Part shown: piece by piece, positions 54,588-64,000 of the stretch
How positions within the stretch are numbered: position 1 is the first letter of the stretch
Layout of the letters: each line of letters begins with the position of its first letter
Assembly: GCA_947579605.1 (NCBI GenBank)
Contig: OX388306.1
Location: 1,178,001-1,242,000 of the forward strand
Source of the DNA: Athripsodes cinereus
Lineage: Eukaryota; Arthropoda; Insecta; Trichoptera; Leptoceridae
Direction: 5' to 3'
DNA length: 64,000 nt
Made by a program: the position numbers and the translations under genes
Notes under the pieces: model-generated
What the model was told of the DNA's origin: nothing
The model's input: only the letters and a program-made list of their open reading frames with translations
Database searches by the model: none

Positions 54588-54800
54588 AGGATAGAAGATC
54601 AGCTGCATGTCATAAACATATTATAAACTGTCCTCAGAGCACCAACACAAATTAAGACATTCATGGCAAATGCCAAACCTGGCAAATGGGATGGATGGCA
54701 AACCTTACTGCTGAATATCAGAAGTAAGACGTAAAATGACACTCGAAAACCAACGTAAAAGTGTGGGAGACCAATTTTCGCCGGGTGCTCCACATCGTAT
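54588..54800 (-). mobile_element. SINE-A copy without tail
   Basis: Antisense: GATCAGCTGCATGTCATAAA, TTAAGACATTCATGGC, GATGGCAAACCTTACTGC, ACACTCGAAAACCAACGTAA, GTGTGGGAGACCAATTTTCG and CCGGGTGCTCCAC. The 3' end is missing past CAGCTG. Confidence 0.7.
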
Positions 54801-55690
54801 TATAATAATTGAATTCAATTTATCTATATTTTTTTTATTATATTTAATGAACATGGATCGAGCTGTGCCAAAATTGTATTGCTAACTAATCGCAAAGGTA
54901 AATATTGTCTTGGTGAGTTATGTTTTATGTATTCACAATAAATAAATAAATAAAATAATATAATCCGGTATTTATTCATTAAATACTTATTACACGAAAC
55001 ATGATCTGTGAGTATTATTGATCAGAACTATTGAGCTGATAATACTCGTAACAACGTGAAAAAAAAACCTTCATAGACAATAAATAACTGTGTTTTAATA
55101 CCAGATTAAGCTTTACCATTACTTTAAACTCTATTGAAATCAAATCATAAATGTTGGGTATAAGGAAAACCTTTTTCATTCTCTAATCGTACGTAGATTA
55201 TTGACCTATTGCTTCGGAAATTGTTTCCTCTTGTGACGCTGAATATTGGCCTCGAGTTATCCTTACTAGTGAAACTTTTGCAGTGGAAAAGGGTAATCTT
55301 GATATAAGCTTACAGGTGGCCTTTTCAGAATAAGGAAATGATTTAAAATAATAATCCTTACTATTTTCAGCTTTAAATCTATTATACATATTATAATGAC
55401 TATTAATTTCTTATTTTATACTCAATTAATGATAAATTATAAAGCATAAATGATTTGAAGATATGAAACGATCAGTATTTTGAATACATTTCATAAGGAA
55501 AAATTTAAGGAAAAACAATTATAACTCAAATACTTAAATACTCAATCTTGATTATGATTACCTGGGCTATGAATCATATGATGTTGATGTCTCATACAGT
55601 TAAGATTACATTAATTATAGATTTATTATAAGGAAAAATAGGTTCATTAAGAACAACGTGATATAGGTGCCAAATGTAAAAAGTAACTAG
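54801..55690. other. AT-rich spacer
   Basis: No supported feature. Confidence 0.45.
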
Positions 55691-55735
55691 CCTTGTGTCA
55701 ACTATATAACAAAATGTTATATAGTTGACACAAGG
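55691..55735. repeat. Perfect 21-bp hairpin
   Basis: CCTTGTGTCAACTATATAAC plus A pairs perfectly with the segment 55715-55735 around an AAA loop. No similar sequence elsewhere in the window. Confidence 0.9.
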
Positions 55736-55989
55736 TTCTTGTTTTGTGTCTTTTTTGTAACAGATCTTTCCTTTGTTTACATGTTTTGTATGTATACAGA
55801 GGTTTAACATGTTAAAGGCTTTGGCCGTAAATATTAAAAAAAAAAAATGTACTTTGGTAACTTCAATTGTGGAAGATTCGACTCAAGAATACAGTTCCTT
55901 GGAGGATGAAGACCAAAGAGTAGGCTTCAAGACAAAAATAATATAATCAGAAGGTTGTAGAAAATGTTGTATTTTATAATAGAAGTGTG

Positions 55990-56115
55990 GTATTTGGTGG
56001 AACTGATACGATTACTTACATAATAATAATAATAAAAATCTTTATTGCACAAAAAAAAACAAACATTAATAAAATATAAGCATTGTAGAACCAGACAAAT
56101 AAATAGACATAAACT
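55990..56115 (-). mobile_element. Retroposon 3' end with (ATT)n tail
   Basis: ATAATAATAATAATAAAAAT then CTTTATTGCACAAAAAA is the usual antisense look of insect LINE 3' ends (TGCAATAAAG then a TTATTAT-type tail). No coding part remains. Confidence 0.45.
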
Positions 56116-56226
56116 TTTGAAAAAAAAATTATCAGTGTTTAAACACTGTTAAGTTTGATTTATCGACTGACGGTTCTAGGTGGAAGTTCATGTTAATAAT
56201 TTATTAATTAAACACGATATATAGTT

Positions 56227-56390
56227 ATACTGGCAGAAAGCACCCATCGTGGCTACACAATATACGAGTTTGGACTGAAATACTGAGAGGTGTGGAGGTA
56301 TTGTTCCAGACAGCGCAGGACTGAGAAGCCTATGCCAGAGTGATCGCCGACGTTGGAGGGACCTGACAGGGCACTTACAGAAGAAGAAAG
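56227..56390 (+). mobile_element. LINE-G insertion, 5'-truncated, with TSD
   Basis: Decodes with one stop to WTEILRGVEVLFQTAQD, stop, EAYARVIADVGGT, the same C-terminus as 20224-20454, with an AGAAGAAGAAAG tail. Flanked by TATAGTT at 56220-56226 and 56391-56397. Confidence 0.75.
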
Positions 56391-56425
56391 TATAGTTTTT
56401 CCACTGTTGACTTTATTAATTTTGT

Positions 56426-56461
56426 GAGCCGGTTTTCAAGACCTTCCGCTCTCATCGTCAG
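56426..56461 (-). ncRNA. Type-I hammerhead ribozyme motif
   Basis: Minus strand: CTGACGA (56461 to 56455), stem II GAGAGC/GGTCTT with GGAA loop and one G-G mismatch, GAAA (56437 to 56434), ACCGGC, then TC at 56427-56426. The A15.1-U16.1 pair is intact and the predicted cut is after 56426. Confidence 0.6.
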
Positions 56462-56478
56462 GTAAAGGTTAAGTTAAG

Positions 56479-56500
56479 AGCTCTTGAAAGCCGGCTCGCA
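56479..56500 (+). ncRNA. Truncated hammerhead (3' half)
   Basis: AAGAGCTCTTGAAAGCCGGC then TC has the 3' strand of stem II, GAAA, the stem III palindrome and the cleavage site, but the CTGATGA core is missing. Not self-cleaving alone. Confidence 0.55.
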
Positions 56501-56540
56501 AAAGTCAATAGTGGAGTAACTAGATATCGTGTTTTGTAGA

Positions 56541-57299
56541 TTTAAAGTACATATAAAAAATTGTTAATTAAACAGAAAATCATGTTGATGCTTCACAAAC
56601 ACTTAAAGGTTTTGTAAGGTTTAATTAAATAAGAATTCTTAGGAAATACAATCATTATTATGATAATTTCTTTACGAAATGTATAAAATAATTACGTTCT
56701 AGAAATATTACAAAGTTGATGAAATTCAATATAATTTCATTGGACAAATTAGCTTTCGTAAAATTTCTGAGCAAAGGCAATAAATATAGATATAAATATA
56801 GTAGAATAATATAAAATTATTACATTTTCTAAGCAAACTTCATTACAAAGTAAATTACTAATTATCATTATTGTGCTGCTCCTAATCTTCATTGAATTTT
56901 TGAACAGATACTTACTGCCTGTTTCATTTATTTAACAAAACTTGAATCAAATATACAAACACACCTACAACTTTGGAATGAAAACTTAGTAAAGATATAT
57001 CATATAAAACAGTATAAAAATCAGTTATTTTATCTATGAGTTTGTAGTGGAACTAATGATCAAAAAAACTCAAATATCCCAGGTCGGAAAAATTAAATAT
57101 TGTCAATTTTTGATTAGTATTTAATTTTACTATACTTGACAACCGGGGACGGAAAGATGGAATAGTATAATTTAAGCTCTGTAATCACACTACAACCGTC
57201 GTAGTAAAACCGAACATATAAATAAATAAATAAATATTTCTTAATTCAATCAATATCATACAAACGTTGAAACAATATATCACCAATTATATTCAATTA
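56541..57299. other. AT-rich spacer
   Basis: No supported feature. Confidence 0.45.
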
Positions 57300-57345
57300 A
57301 GTTGCAGCAGCCTCACTAGGTTGCCCTGTATCGAGGCGTGCTGCG
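57300..57345 (-). repeat. Family F fragment
   Basis: GTTGCAGCAGCCTCACTAGG and GTATCGAGGCGTGCTG are the complement of the conserved block at 46575-46622. Confidence 0.5.
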
Positions 57346-57460
57346 TAAAAAATATATAAAAAAAAACATACATTCACCAAGGATTAATACATCTTATAAA
57401 AAAATAAAAATGTATAAAAATAATCACATCAGCAAATTAATAAATCGATAACAAATGAAT

Positions 57461-58009
57461 AAATGGATGAATGAATAAAAGAACAAATGTACAAATGAGT
57501 AAATGAATAAACGAATAAATGAATAAATGAATAAATGAATAAATGAATAAATGAATAAATGAATAAATGAATAAATGAATAAATGAATAAATGAATAAAT
57601 GAATAAATGAATAAATTAATAAATGAATAAATGAATAAATGAATAAATGAATAAATGAATAAATGAATAAATGAATAAATGAATAAATGAATAAATGAAT
57701 AAATGAATAAATGAATAAATGAATAAATGAATAAATGAATAAATGAATAAATGAATAAATGAATAAATGAATAAATGAATAAATGAATAAATGAATAAAT
57801 GAATAAATGAATAAATGAATAAATGAATAAATGAATAAATGAATAAATGAATAAATGAATAAATGAATAAATGAATAAATGAATAAATGAATAAATGAAT
57901 AAATGAATAAATGAATAAATGAATAAATGAATAAATGAATAAATGAATAAATGAATAAATGAATAAATGAATAAATGAATAAATGAATAATTGAATAAGT
58001 GAATAAATT
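57461..58009 (+). repeat. Tandem array of an 8-bp unit (GAATAAAT)n
   Basis: About 68 units. From about 57513 to 57987 it is almost perfect with one substitution noted near 57616. Both edges decay gradually (for example ACAAATGTACAAATGAGTAA at the left and TTGAATAAGTGAATAAATTG at the right). Confidence 0.97.
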
Positions 58010-58179
58010 GAAATTAATTGTTCAGATTAAGTTTTAATTATACCGTTGTCACCATAATATCCCATATTACTTTGGTTAGCTGGAAGACATTGCTTCCAGG
58101 TAATAAGCTCGCTAATTGGTCATGTTTTTTTATTAATAAAGTGCTATTATTATTATTGTAAGACAATTGACATCTGCAA

Positions 58180-58310
58180 TTCAGCGACTAGGCGTGCCAC
58201 ACATCCTGAATTTCTTATTTTAGAGAACAATAATCATGTCCATTGCATGCAATAGTCCACTAGCTACCTCACTAGACTTGTGGTATAAGACGTGATGGTA
58301 TATTAGAAAT
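58180..58310 (+). mobile_element. SINE-A 3' half, diverged
   Basis: CAGCGACTAGGCGTGCCACA, CATCCTGAATTTCTTATTTT, GCATGCAATAGTCCACTAGC and GACGTGATGGTATATTAG follow the SINE-A order. Tail lost. Confidence 0.55.
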
Positions 58311-59044
58311 AGATGTTGTAACTTTGAATATAAAATATAAGCTGTTTCATATTAACACCCCGACAACAGATTCAATTATAGTTCATTGATACAGTTTCTT
58401 TTTAAGCTATCACGAACGTTCTTCTTTTCTTTGTATTATGAGTGCATTCTATATTATATTGTACGTTAAGTCTGTAGGTGCAGACGCCTTTCAAAGAGTT
58501 CTAATCCAGTTTTATAATAAAAATATAATATGTTGCGATAATCCTTTAGTTCAAACACAATCCAATTACAAACTACCCATAGAAGATAGATATATTTTGT
58601 ACGCTTAAAGAAAATCTTAGGAATAAACCGAAGTAAATATTATAATATGTTGCAGCAAGCTTTGTAAAATCACAATGTTAACTTATTTAATATGTATTGC
58701 TAAAAATATATTTTCTCGATTAAATCTATATGCAATATAAAAACCAGTGCTTTTGATAAGGTCTTATGCAATTCTATTCATAATGGATGTTACTTATATA
58801 CTATTTAATAATATAGCCACAGTGAAAGCCTTTACACGTTAAAATCAAATACAATCTTTTATATGTAACACTTTTTATTATGAATTAAGACAAAACACTA
58901 AACGTTTTGTTTTATTTTTCTTTTTATTTTGTCATGAGCAAGTATATTTATTTATTCTTTTTGCACATCATCATTATATAACAGTGTTAACAAAACAGTA
59001 CAATATTTAAAATACCAAATAAAAAAATACAAAATTTAAAACAC

Positions 59045-59215
59045 TAGGACGATATGCAGTGGCGAGATTTTACTATCAAGTAATTTCTTCCATCTAACCA
59101 TCCATCTTATACGAGTTAATCATAATAAAACTATCCCTCAAAGCACGAGCTCTGCTCAAATTTGAGGGAATTGAGTATCTTTTATGGTTACCAACGAATT
59201 GGCATCATCAGGGCT
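59045..59215. repeat. Repeat shared with 63057, and hammerhead-like fragment
   Basis: GATATGCAGTGGCGAGATT, then TTTCTTCCATCTAA also occurs at 63060-63107. On the minus strand, 59211 to 59191 reads CTGATGATGCCAATTCGTTG G, a CUGAUGA core plus stem II, but GAAA does not follow. Confidence 0.45.
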
Positions 59216-59684
59216 AAATATAAAACTTAATCAAAAAGAGAAACAATCCTCTATATTTAAATACGGAATTATTAAGGGACGTAAGGTGGGGGTGTTTTGG
59301 TACTAAGTAATGGAGAAGTTGAAGGAATTAGACATTAAGAATATCCACTTTGTGAGAAAGACATTTATTAATTTCCAAATACTCCAGAACATTCGGTCCC
59401 TTACTTTCAGAGTACAAGATCATTACATTGTCAACATTGAAAGAGTGCTCTTTCTCAATACAATATTCTGCATTCCCGAAAGTCCTGACAATCCTTTAAA
59501 TGTTTTGCAATACTCATTCAACCTTGTTTATTATGTCTTTTCCCGGGAAAAGCAATTAATAAAGAAAGGATAATAAGTTTAGAGACCTCAAGACACGCGA
59601 AGTGAATGGACAATTATGAAGAAAAATAATGTATTACGTTTGAAGTAAATTATGCAAAAAAACAGTGCCAATGACCATAAATTA
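59216..59684. other. AT-rich stretch with an 87-residue open frame
   Basis: The frame at 59310-59573 is ATG-initiated, but its composition looks like AT-rich noise and no motif was seen. Confidence 0.35.
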
Positions 59685-59815
59685 TGACCATATTCTCAAG
59701 GACGGTAGCGTGTCCTACAATATGATGAATCGATATGTATGTATTGAATGAATGTGTTTATGGACAGGTTGCATAGGCGTTATTTCCTCTCTGCCTACGT
59801 AGACTCACTAGAGAT
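59685..59815 (+). mobile_element. LINE-B fragment
   Basis: ACCATATTCTCAAGGACGGT and GCGTTATTTCCTCTCTGCCT match inner and 3' parts of LINE-B. Diverged. Confidence 0.4.
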
Positions 59816-60069
59816 GCTACGTAAAGATACACATAATTAATTCTACACGTAACGTAACAAATTAAAGATTTTCGATAACGCTTCTAACACTACAATCTTT
59901 ACTTTTTCTAAAATAAAAACAGGGCATAAAAGGGTAAACTTTGCCATTCATATTATTTACTTACCCCGAGACAATAATTAATTTAATTAAGGAGACAAAG
60001 ATTTAAATACTTAACTGTCCCGATGATAAGATTAACTTTGAAACCCTTGATGATTGTAATGAAATCGAC

Positions 60070-60620
60070 GATTGTGGGCGTAAAACGTTGTTCTCACGAG
60101 GCAAATATCGTCAGGAAACCAAAATATCGTCAGCCATTTGAAACGTGTGAACAAATTGACAGTCTGAAACGTCAAAAACCAGAAAAAACTATATCGTGTC
60201 AAGTTGACCACCTTTCAACTTTTTTCGTCGGTGGAACGATGCACGCATGCGTAGATGTGCGCGGCATCCTTTGGTAAAAACTTTATAATTTATAAAAATT
60301 ATAATGTTTCCCGTTTCGTGATAGTTGTTATCTTTGTTGTTGGTTTGTGGCGTTTGTTTCATACATTAAAAGGCGCCTTATAACATCTACTATAACATTT
60401 TCAACTAATAATAAACACTCTGCGATCCCTATCTCGTCGCCCGACATTTTGAAAACAACGTCAAAATCAAAGCGCATCTGACAGATTGAATCTATGTCGG
60501 TGGAATGTGTGAACACGTTTGACGATCAATGGTCGACCGATGGTTTTTATTTTTTATGCAAGCGAAATCGTTGGGCCTTTATTTCGCCTTGTATGAACAC
60601 CACATAACACGAAGGTGAAA
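60070..60620. mobile_element. Putative non-autonomous DNA element, GC-richer
   Basis: Ends resemble each other in inverse orientation: GTTCTCACGAGGCAAATA at 60090-60107 and the complement GTTCATACAAGGCGAAATA at 60580-60598. The interior is richer in CG dinucleotides than its neighbours. A 62-codon minus-strand frame (60328-60516) is open but unrecognised. Class uncertain, possibly Harbinger-like. Confidence 0.35.
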
Positions 60621-61334
60621 AGAAGTGGGCGATACAAAAAATACTTTCACATTTAAGTTGTAATTTAATTTATAAGTGCTGAAAAGGGACAAATGCATTT
60701 CTCACTGTTTGAAATAATTTTCAACACCATGAAGTTAGTTGGTTATTCGTTTGAAACGAAAAGTTTTGAGCACACTATTAATCAAAGCAAGGGGAAAATA
60801 TATATTAATATGAAGTCATAACAAAAAAGCACATAGGATACATTTATATAACATGATTTTAAACATGGACTTTTCCGCTTCTCTGAGAATTTAATAAATA
60901 AATGCTCTGTCCTTTTTAATCTGAAATCTAAATATAGACTGGAATTAAGTTTGAATTAGAGATTCAAAATGAAAAGTTTAATAATACCTTTTTTAGAAGT
61001 CCCAAGTTAATTTTGTATTGGTACGTAGGTACAATGCGTAGATTAAGTTTAATTTGGGACTTTTATTAAATGACAATACGTAATGAAAACACAATAATTT
61101 ATTCGGAATTATATTTATTCCTTAAATAAGAAGTCTGAAAGTGAATATTTTAATTAATTATAGATAGCGATCGCAATTATTCGAGCGCATGTTTTTGATG
61201 GAATTTATTACATAAAAGTATGATATCTTGAATATTTTTGTACAAATAACACGAAAAATTGATGCAATGGTGAATATAACATCCAAATTCTACAGGATGG
61301 ACACGTTTTTGAGCGTATTGAATAGGAGAACATG

Positions 61335-61400
61335 AATTATTGTTTGATAGTGACGGAACAAATATAGGAGCAAGTGAAGCTTTATCCCAGGTAAAAGTAC
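61335..61400 (+). repeat. Family D fragment
   Basis: GATAGTGACGGAACAAATAT and AGGAGCAAGTGAAGCTTTAT resemble the 41100 copy. A further CCCCGCAAGGGAAGTC is at 61819-61834. Confidence 0.35.
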
Positions 61401-61427
61401 TGGATACTTAATAATTCTATTAAATAT

Positions 61428-61705
61428 TCTTTAAGAAAACTGAGGAGCTATTGAAATATTTCAAACTCCTATATCATATTGGAAACACGGCGACGGGGGG
61501 TAGAAATTCAAACACGTAACATTTTTAGTATCCGGTATTGACAATAATAAAAGTCGGTACAAATACCTGGTAAGGCATTGCGAGGAAAAAATCTTTAAGA
61601 AAACCGAGGAGTTTTTGAAATAATTCAAATTTCTAAACCATTTTGAAAAATCGGTGATGGGGAGAGTGGGGTAGAAATTTTAATGTGTGAGCATTTCTAG
61701 AAATT
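61428..61705 (+). repeat. Direct repeat, about 110 bp, 164-bp period
   Basis: TCTTTAAGAAAACTGAGGAG at 61428 and TCTTTAAGAAAACCGAGGAG at 61592 start two diverged copies, each with ATTGAAATA/TTTGAAATA, and GGTAGAAATT near its end. Confidence 0.65.
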
Positions 61706-61861
61706 AAAAATCTTAGTGTCATTTTTCTTATAGCGGCCTGTCCTTGGCTCATAATCTTCCCGAGTGGCCCCTGTTCCCTATAAGTCTGTGTATCCCTGCT
61801 TTATCCTCTCTGGTTATCCCCGCAAGGGAAGTCAACAGTAAGTGATGATTTTGATGAGCTT

Positions 61862-61918
61862 TTTGTTTCTACTTTTCTCTTGTGTAAATTTTCAAGATTC
61901 TGTAAAAGGCAAGGCAAT
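61862..61918 (+). mobile_element. SINE-A 5' fragment
   Basis: CTTTTCTCTTGTGTAAATTT then TCAAGATTCTGTAAAAGGCA fits the SINE-A 5' domain. Confidence 0.4.
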
Positions 61919-62620
61919 ATGGCCACTGCCACTTCCATCAGCCAAAGCAGATAGGATTAATGTTGAATCTCTGGCGCCATAAAACCAAAACAATTCAGCT
62001 AAGGGACGGAAAACACCGACAAATAAACCCTGGTCCTCCTGGTAGGGGGTTTGGCGTGAGGCTTGCCCTAGAAAAACAACTCGGGTAACGAAAAATCCAA
62101 AGAGCCTCGGACATAACGTATGAAATAAATTTGAACAATGCACAATTTTAATTCGATTATATGTCTATATATATTTATTTAATTAAATGTTGAAAATATA
62201 TAAATGAATAAATAATTGTTAGGCATAATTTGCAACGTGTACAATAATAAATAATTAGTGTAAACATAATAGAGTTGTAACATTGTTGTATGAATGTTGT
62301 AGATACGTACTTTTGTAATGGCGCCAGCAGAATAACCACAATAAAGCCACAGTACGTCTAGTACATATTATTATACACAGAATAGTACGTACTATGGTAT
62401 GGGTACGAGTTATTACAAGTAGGTACTTAGTTCTACTAATTCTGCGATGGTTATAGTTGTAATAGAATTATGTACACAAACTATAATATGTAATTATGTA
62501 GTGGGTATCTGATTTTGTAATTATTGTAATGTGGGTAATGTTGTCTGTCAATCTTCTCGTTAGTATGTTAATCATATAATTTATTCTTTTTGTAAAATTT
62601 GTCTAGGTATACTGTCTACG
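61919..62620. other. AT-rich spacer
   Basis: No supported feature. Confidence 0.4.
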
Positions 62621-62621
62621 G

Positions 62622-62806
62622 GTGCTAACACAAAGAAAGCGGGTTACCTGCTTTCAGATGCCTGCGTCTACCGGCGCCGAGAATGTTTATATGCATTTCA
62701 ATGGACACGAACATAGTAAAAGCAGGAACGCCGATTGCGATTTACTTTGCCGGCGCTTACCGGCACTTATCGGCGCTGGCAACCTGCTTTCTTTGTGTTT
62801 TCACAC
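62622..62806. mobile_element. 185-bp GC-rich MITE
   Basis: Inverted ends: GTGCTAACACAAAGAAAGCG then GGTTACC at the left, and the complement of the right end GTGTGAAAACACAAAGAAAG then CAGGTTGCC. The interior is rich in CCGGCGC repeats. It lies just before a LINE-G remnant. Target duplication not resolved. Confidence 0.7.
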
Positions 62807-62814
62807 TAAGACAG

Positions 62815-62955
62815 CTCTCCTGGTTTTGAAACGTTCGAGAATGGACCGGTATCAGAACCGTAGGGGAGCTGTTTCGCGTTGCCCAGGATAAGGAAGCTTT
62901 CTCCCAAATGGTCGTCAACGTCGGGGGGATTCGAAAGGACACATAAAGAAGAAGA
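62815..62955 (+). pseudogene. LINE-G C-terminus, copy 3
   Basis: Decodes to VREWTGIRTVGELFRVAQDK then EAFSQMVVNVGGI with a stop upstream, followed by an AAGAAGAAGAA tail. Same family as 20224 and 56227. Confidence 0.65.
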
Positions 62956-63056
62956 ATAAGGTATACTTGACGTAATCGATATGTTTTGAGGCCTGATAAT
63001 TGAGCGAGTCTTGAGCTTTCAATCGAGAAACAAAAAATCAGCTTACATAAGAAAAA

Positions 63057-63107
63057 ATGTGATATGCAGTGGCGAGATTATCACTATATAGTGATTTCTT
63101 TCATCTA
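63057..63107. repeat. Short repeat shared with 59048
   Basis: GTGATATGCAGTGGCGAGAT, then GTGATTTCTTTCATCTAATC. The same block at 59048-59098 differs at a few positions. Confidence 0.5.
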
Positions 63108-63139
63108 ATCACGTTGTTTGATATTTTCGTATCAAAAAA

Positions 63140-63469
63140 GTATGTTGTTGCGGTATGCACCCGTTTCGTTCAAACAAAATAAATATCGCTTATGGTAACA
63201 CTGTCGGTCATTCCTTTTCCCCTCTTTCCCCTCCTTACTCACTTCCTGTCTTCCCGCCATTTGTTTGGAAAATAAGACAAACGTCAATTTCGGGTACGGT
63301 CGGTCATTTCATCAGTACGGTGGATTTCATCATCATTTTCATCTTGTGGATCGGTTCCGAGAAGAAGGAAGGAAGAGACCAGCAATACATCACGGATTTA
63401 GGAAAAGAGAGAAAGACATCAATTCGGATCGGTCGAACGTATATCGGTACGGAAATTCCTGTGATTCGG
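63140..63469 (+). other. Candidate first exon or retroelement leader
   Basis: The patch is CpG-richer than its neighbours and overlapping frames are open (105 and 128 codons). A consensus splice donor follows it (ATTCG|GTAAGT at 63465-63475). Pyrimidine-rich CCTTTTCCCCTCTTTCCCCT is at about 63210. No protein similarity was recognised, so it could be a 5' UTR exon, an LTR leader or chance. Confidence 0.25.
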
Positions 63470-63518
63470 TAAGTCTTTTTTCCATATCCTTTATCCAGCA
63501 TTCCTTCCTAACATCCAA

Positions 63519-63564
63519 GTTCGATGAGTTTATTTTCTACACGGGGAAAATAAACTTATCGAAC
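63519..63564. repeat. 19-bp hairpin
   Basis: GTTCGATGAGTTTATTTTC pairs with GAAAATAAACTTATCGAAC around TACACGGG, with one mismatch. Confidence 0.8.
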
Positions 63565-63589
63565 ACACGTCATATCATAAAAGTTAAAA

Positions 63590-63720
63590 ATATTCAGAAT
63601 GAGTGGCACACCCCGTCATTGAAACTAAGGAACTTATTGTCTTATACGTGATTTTTTACGAATATTTCCTTTTACAGGAGTCTCGATAACTTCAACATAC
63701 AAACAGTGAATAGGAATAAC
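63590..63720 (-). mobile_element. SINE-A fragment
   Basis: CAGAATGAGTGGCACACCCC, GTCATTGAAACTAAGGAAC and TTTTACAGGAGTCTCGATAA follow the order of SINE-A in antisense. No tail. Confidence 0.45.
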
Positions 63721-64000
63721 GAAAAACAATCAAAAGTTTTTTATAAGCTAATAAAAGTGTCGTCGGCTTATAGATTAAAGATAAAATAATGTGAATACAA
63801 ATTACTATGCGGATCACATGTACGAGAATAATACTGTGTATTGTATTAACACCATATTATAAATACAACGTGTTTTCGAAATTGTATGTCAGTCGTAAAA
63901 TTTTGCAAAAAATTGCTTAAAAACATTGAAGGATGAGAGTCACGGTTTTCCTGAAGATCGAGTTTTAAAATTATCCGGAAAATCTTAGGTACATTCTTTT
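63721..64000. other. AT-rich end of window
   Basis: Nothing recognised. Confidence 0.4.

Larger units (their letters stand above)
56155..56540 (-). repeat. Hammerhead-family terminus interrupted by LINE-G
   Basis: TATCGACTGACGGTTCTAGG and ATTAATTAAACACGATATAT on the left; ACTGTTGACTTTATTAATTT and GTGAGCCGG on the right. The two parts are contiguous in the 17765 and 25410 copies. The insertion is 56227-56390. The unit ends head-to-head with another terminus on the plus strand (56479-56540). Confidence 0.65.

Noticed and set aside
57461..58009. CRISPR-like regular array
   Set aside because: The unit is 8 bp without spacers, in a eukaryotic context. It is a simple tandem repeat.

Overview
The window looks like a gene-poor, strongly AT-rich stretch of an insect nuclear genome, most likely a moth or butterfly (Lepidoptera). 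The evidence is the composition, the dense population of 5'-truncated LINEs, tRNA-headed SINEs, fold-back MITEs and microsatellite-tailed retroposons, and the absence of any operon-like gene arrangement. The species assignment is inference. I see no convincing host protein-coding gene, rRNA or functional tRNA. Three weak candidates (ORFs at 11987-12322 and 40251-40460, and a possible first exon near 63140-63469) are flagged as such.

The best-preserved element is a nearly full-length non-LTR retrotransposon on the minus strand (about 47381-52278). Its ORF2 carries an APE-type endonuclease followed by reverse transcriptase. Its ORF1 carries a coiled coil followed by a degenerate SGNH-like domain, and is broken by one in-frame TAA. 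ORF2 has no plausible start of its own. The endonuclease reading frame runs upstream into the end of ORF1 in the -1 frame, and the overlap contains a perfectly phased T TTT TTA slippery heptamer. The 3' UTR holds a duplicated hairpin whose stems covary, then a short 7-bp-repeat tail.

Elsewhere the window is a mosaic of decayed elements. From left to right these include: LINE-B fragments and their apparent SINE partner (SINE-A, (TAG)n tail); repeats carrying hammerhead-ribozyme motifs (about 4067, 9476, 25643, 32557, 32947, 36797, 43317 and 56426); CR1/L2-like LINE C-termini (8125, 16597, 34795, 47174); other LINE C-termini (20224, 30923, 35236, 56227, 62815); several tRNA-derived SINE families; and fold-back MITEs (957, 4230, 15071, 17301, 22989, 26907, 28676, 44395, 62622). 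Several MITEs sit inside other repeats, so the uninterrupted sequence of the host repeat reveals the target-site duplication. There are also two short tandem duplications, an (AAT)n array ending in a perfect hairpin, and a very homogeneous ~550-bp array of an 8-bp unit at 57461-58009.

The parts interact as transposons do. LINE-B 3' ends resemble the SINE-A 3' end, suggesting that the LINE mobilises the SINE. Repeats of the hammerhead type have been invaded by a LINE-G copy, and the MITE families land in LINE-B and in older fold-back elements. All names such as LINE-B, SINE-A or family H are working labels defined here from similarity within the window, not database names.
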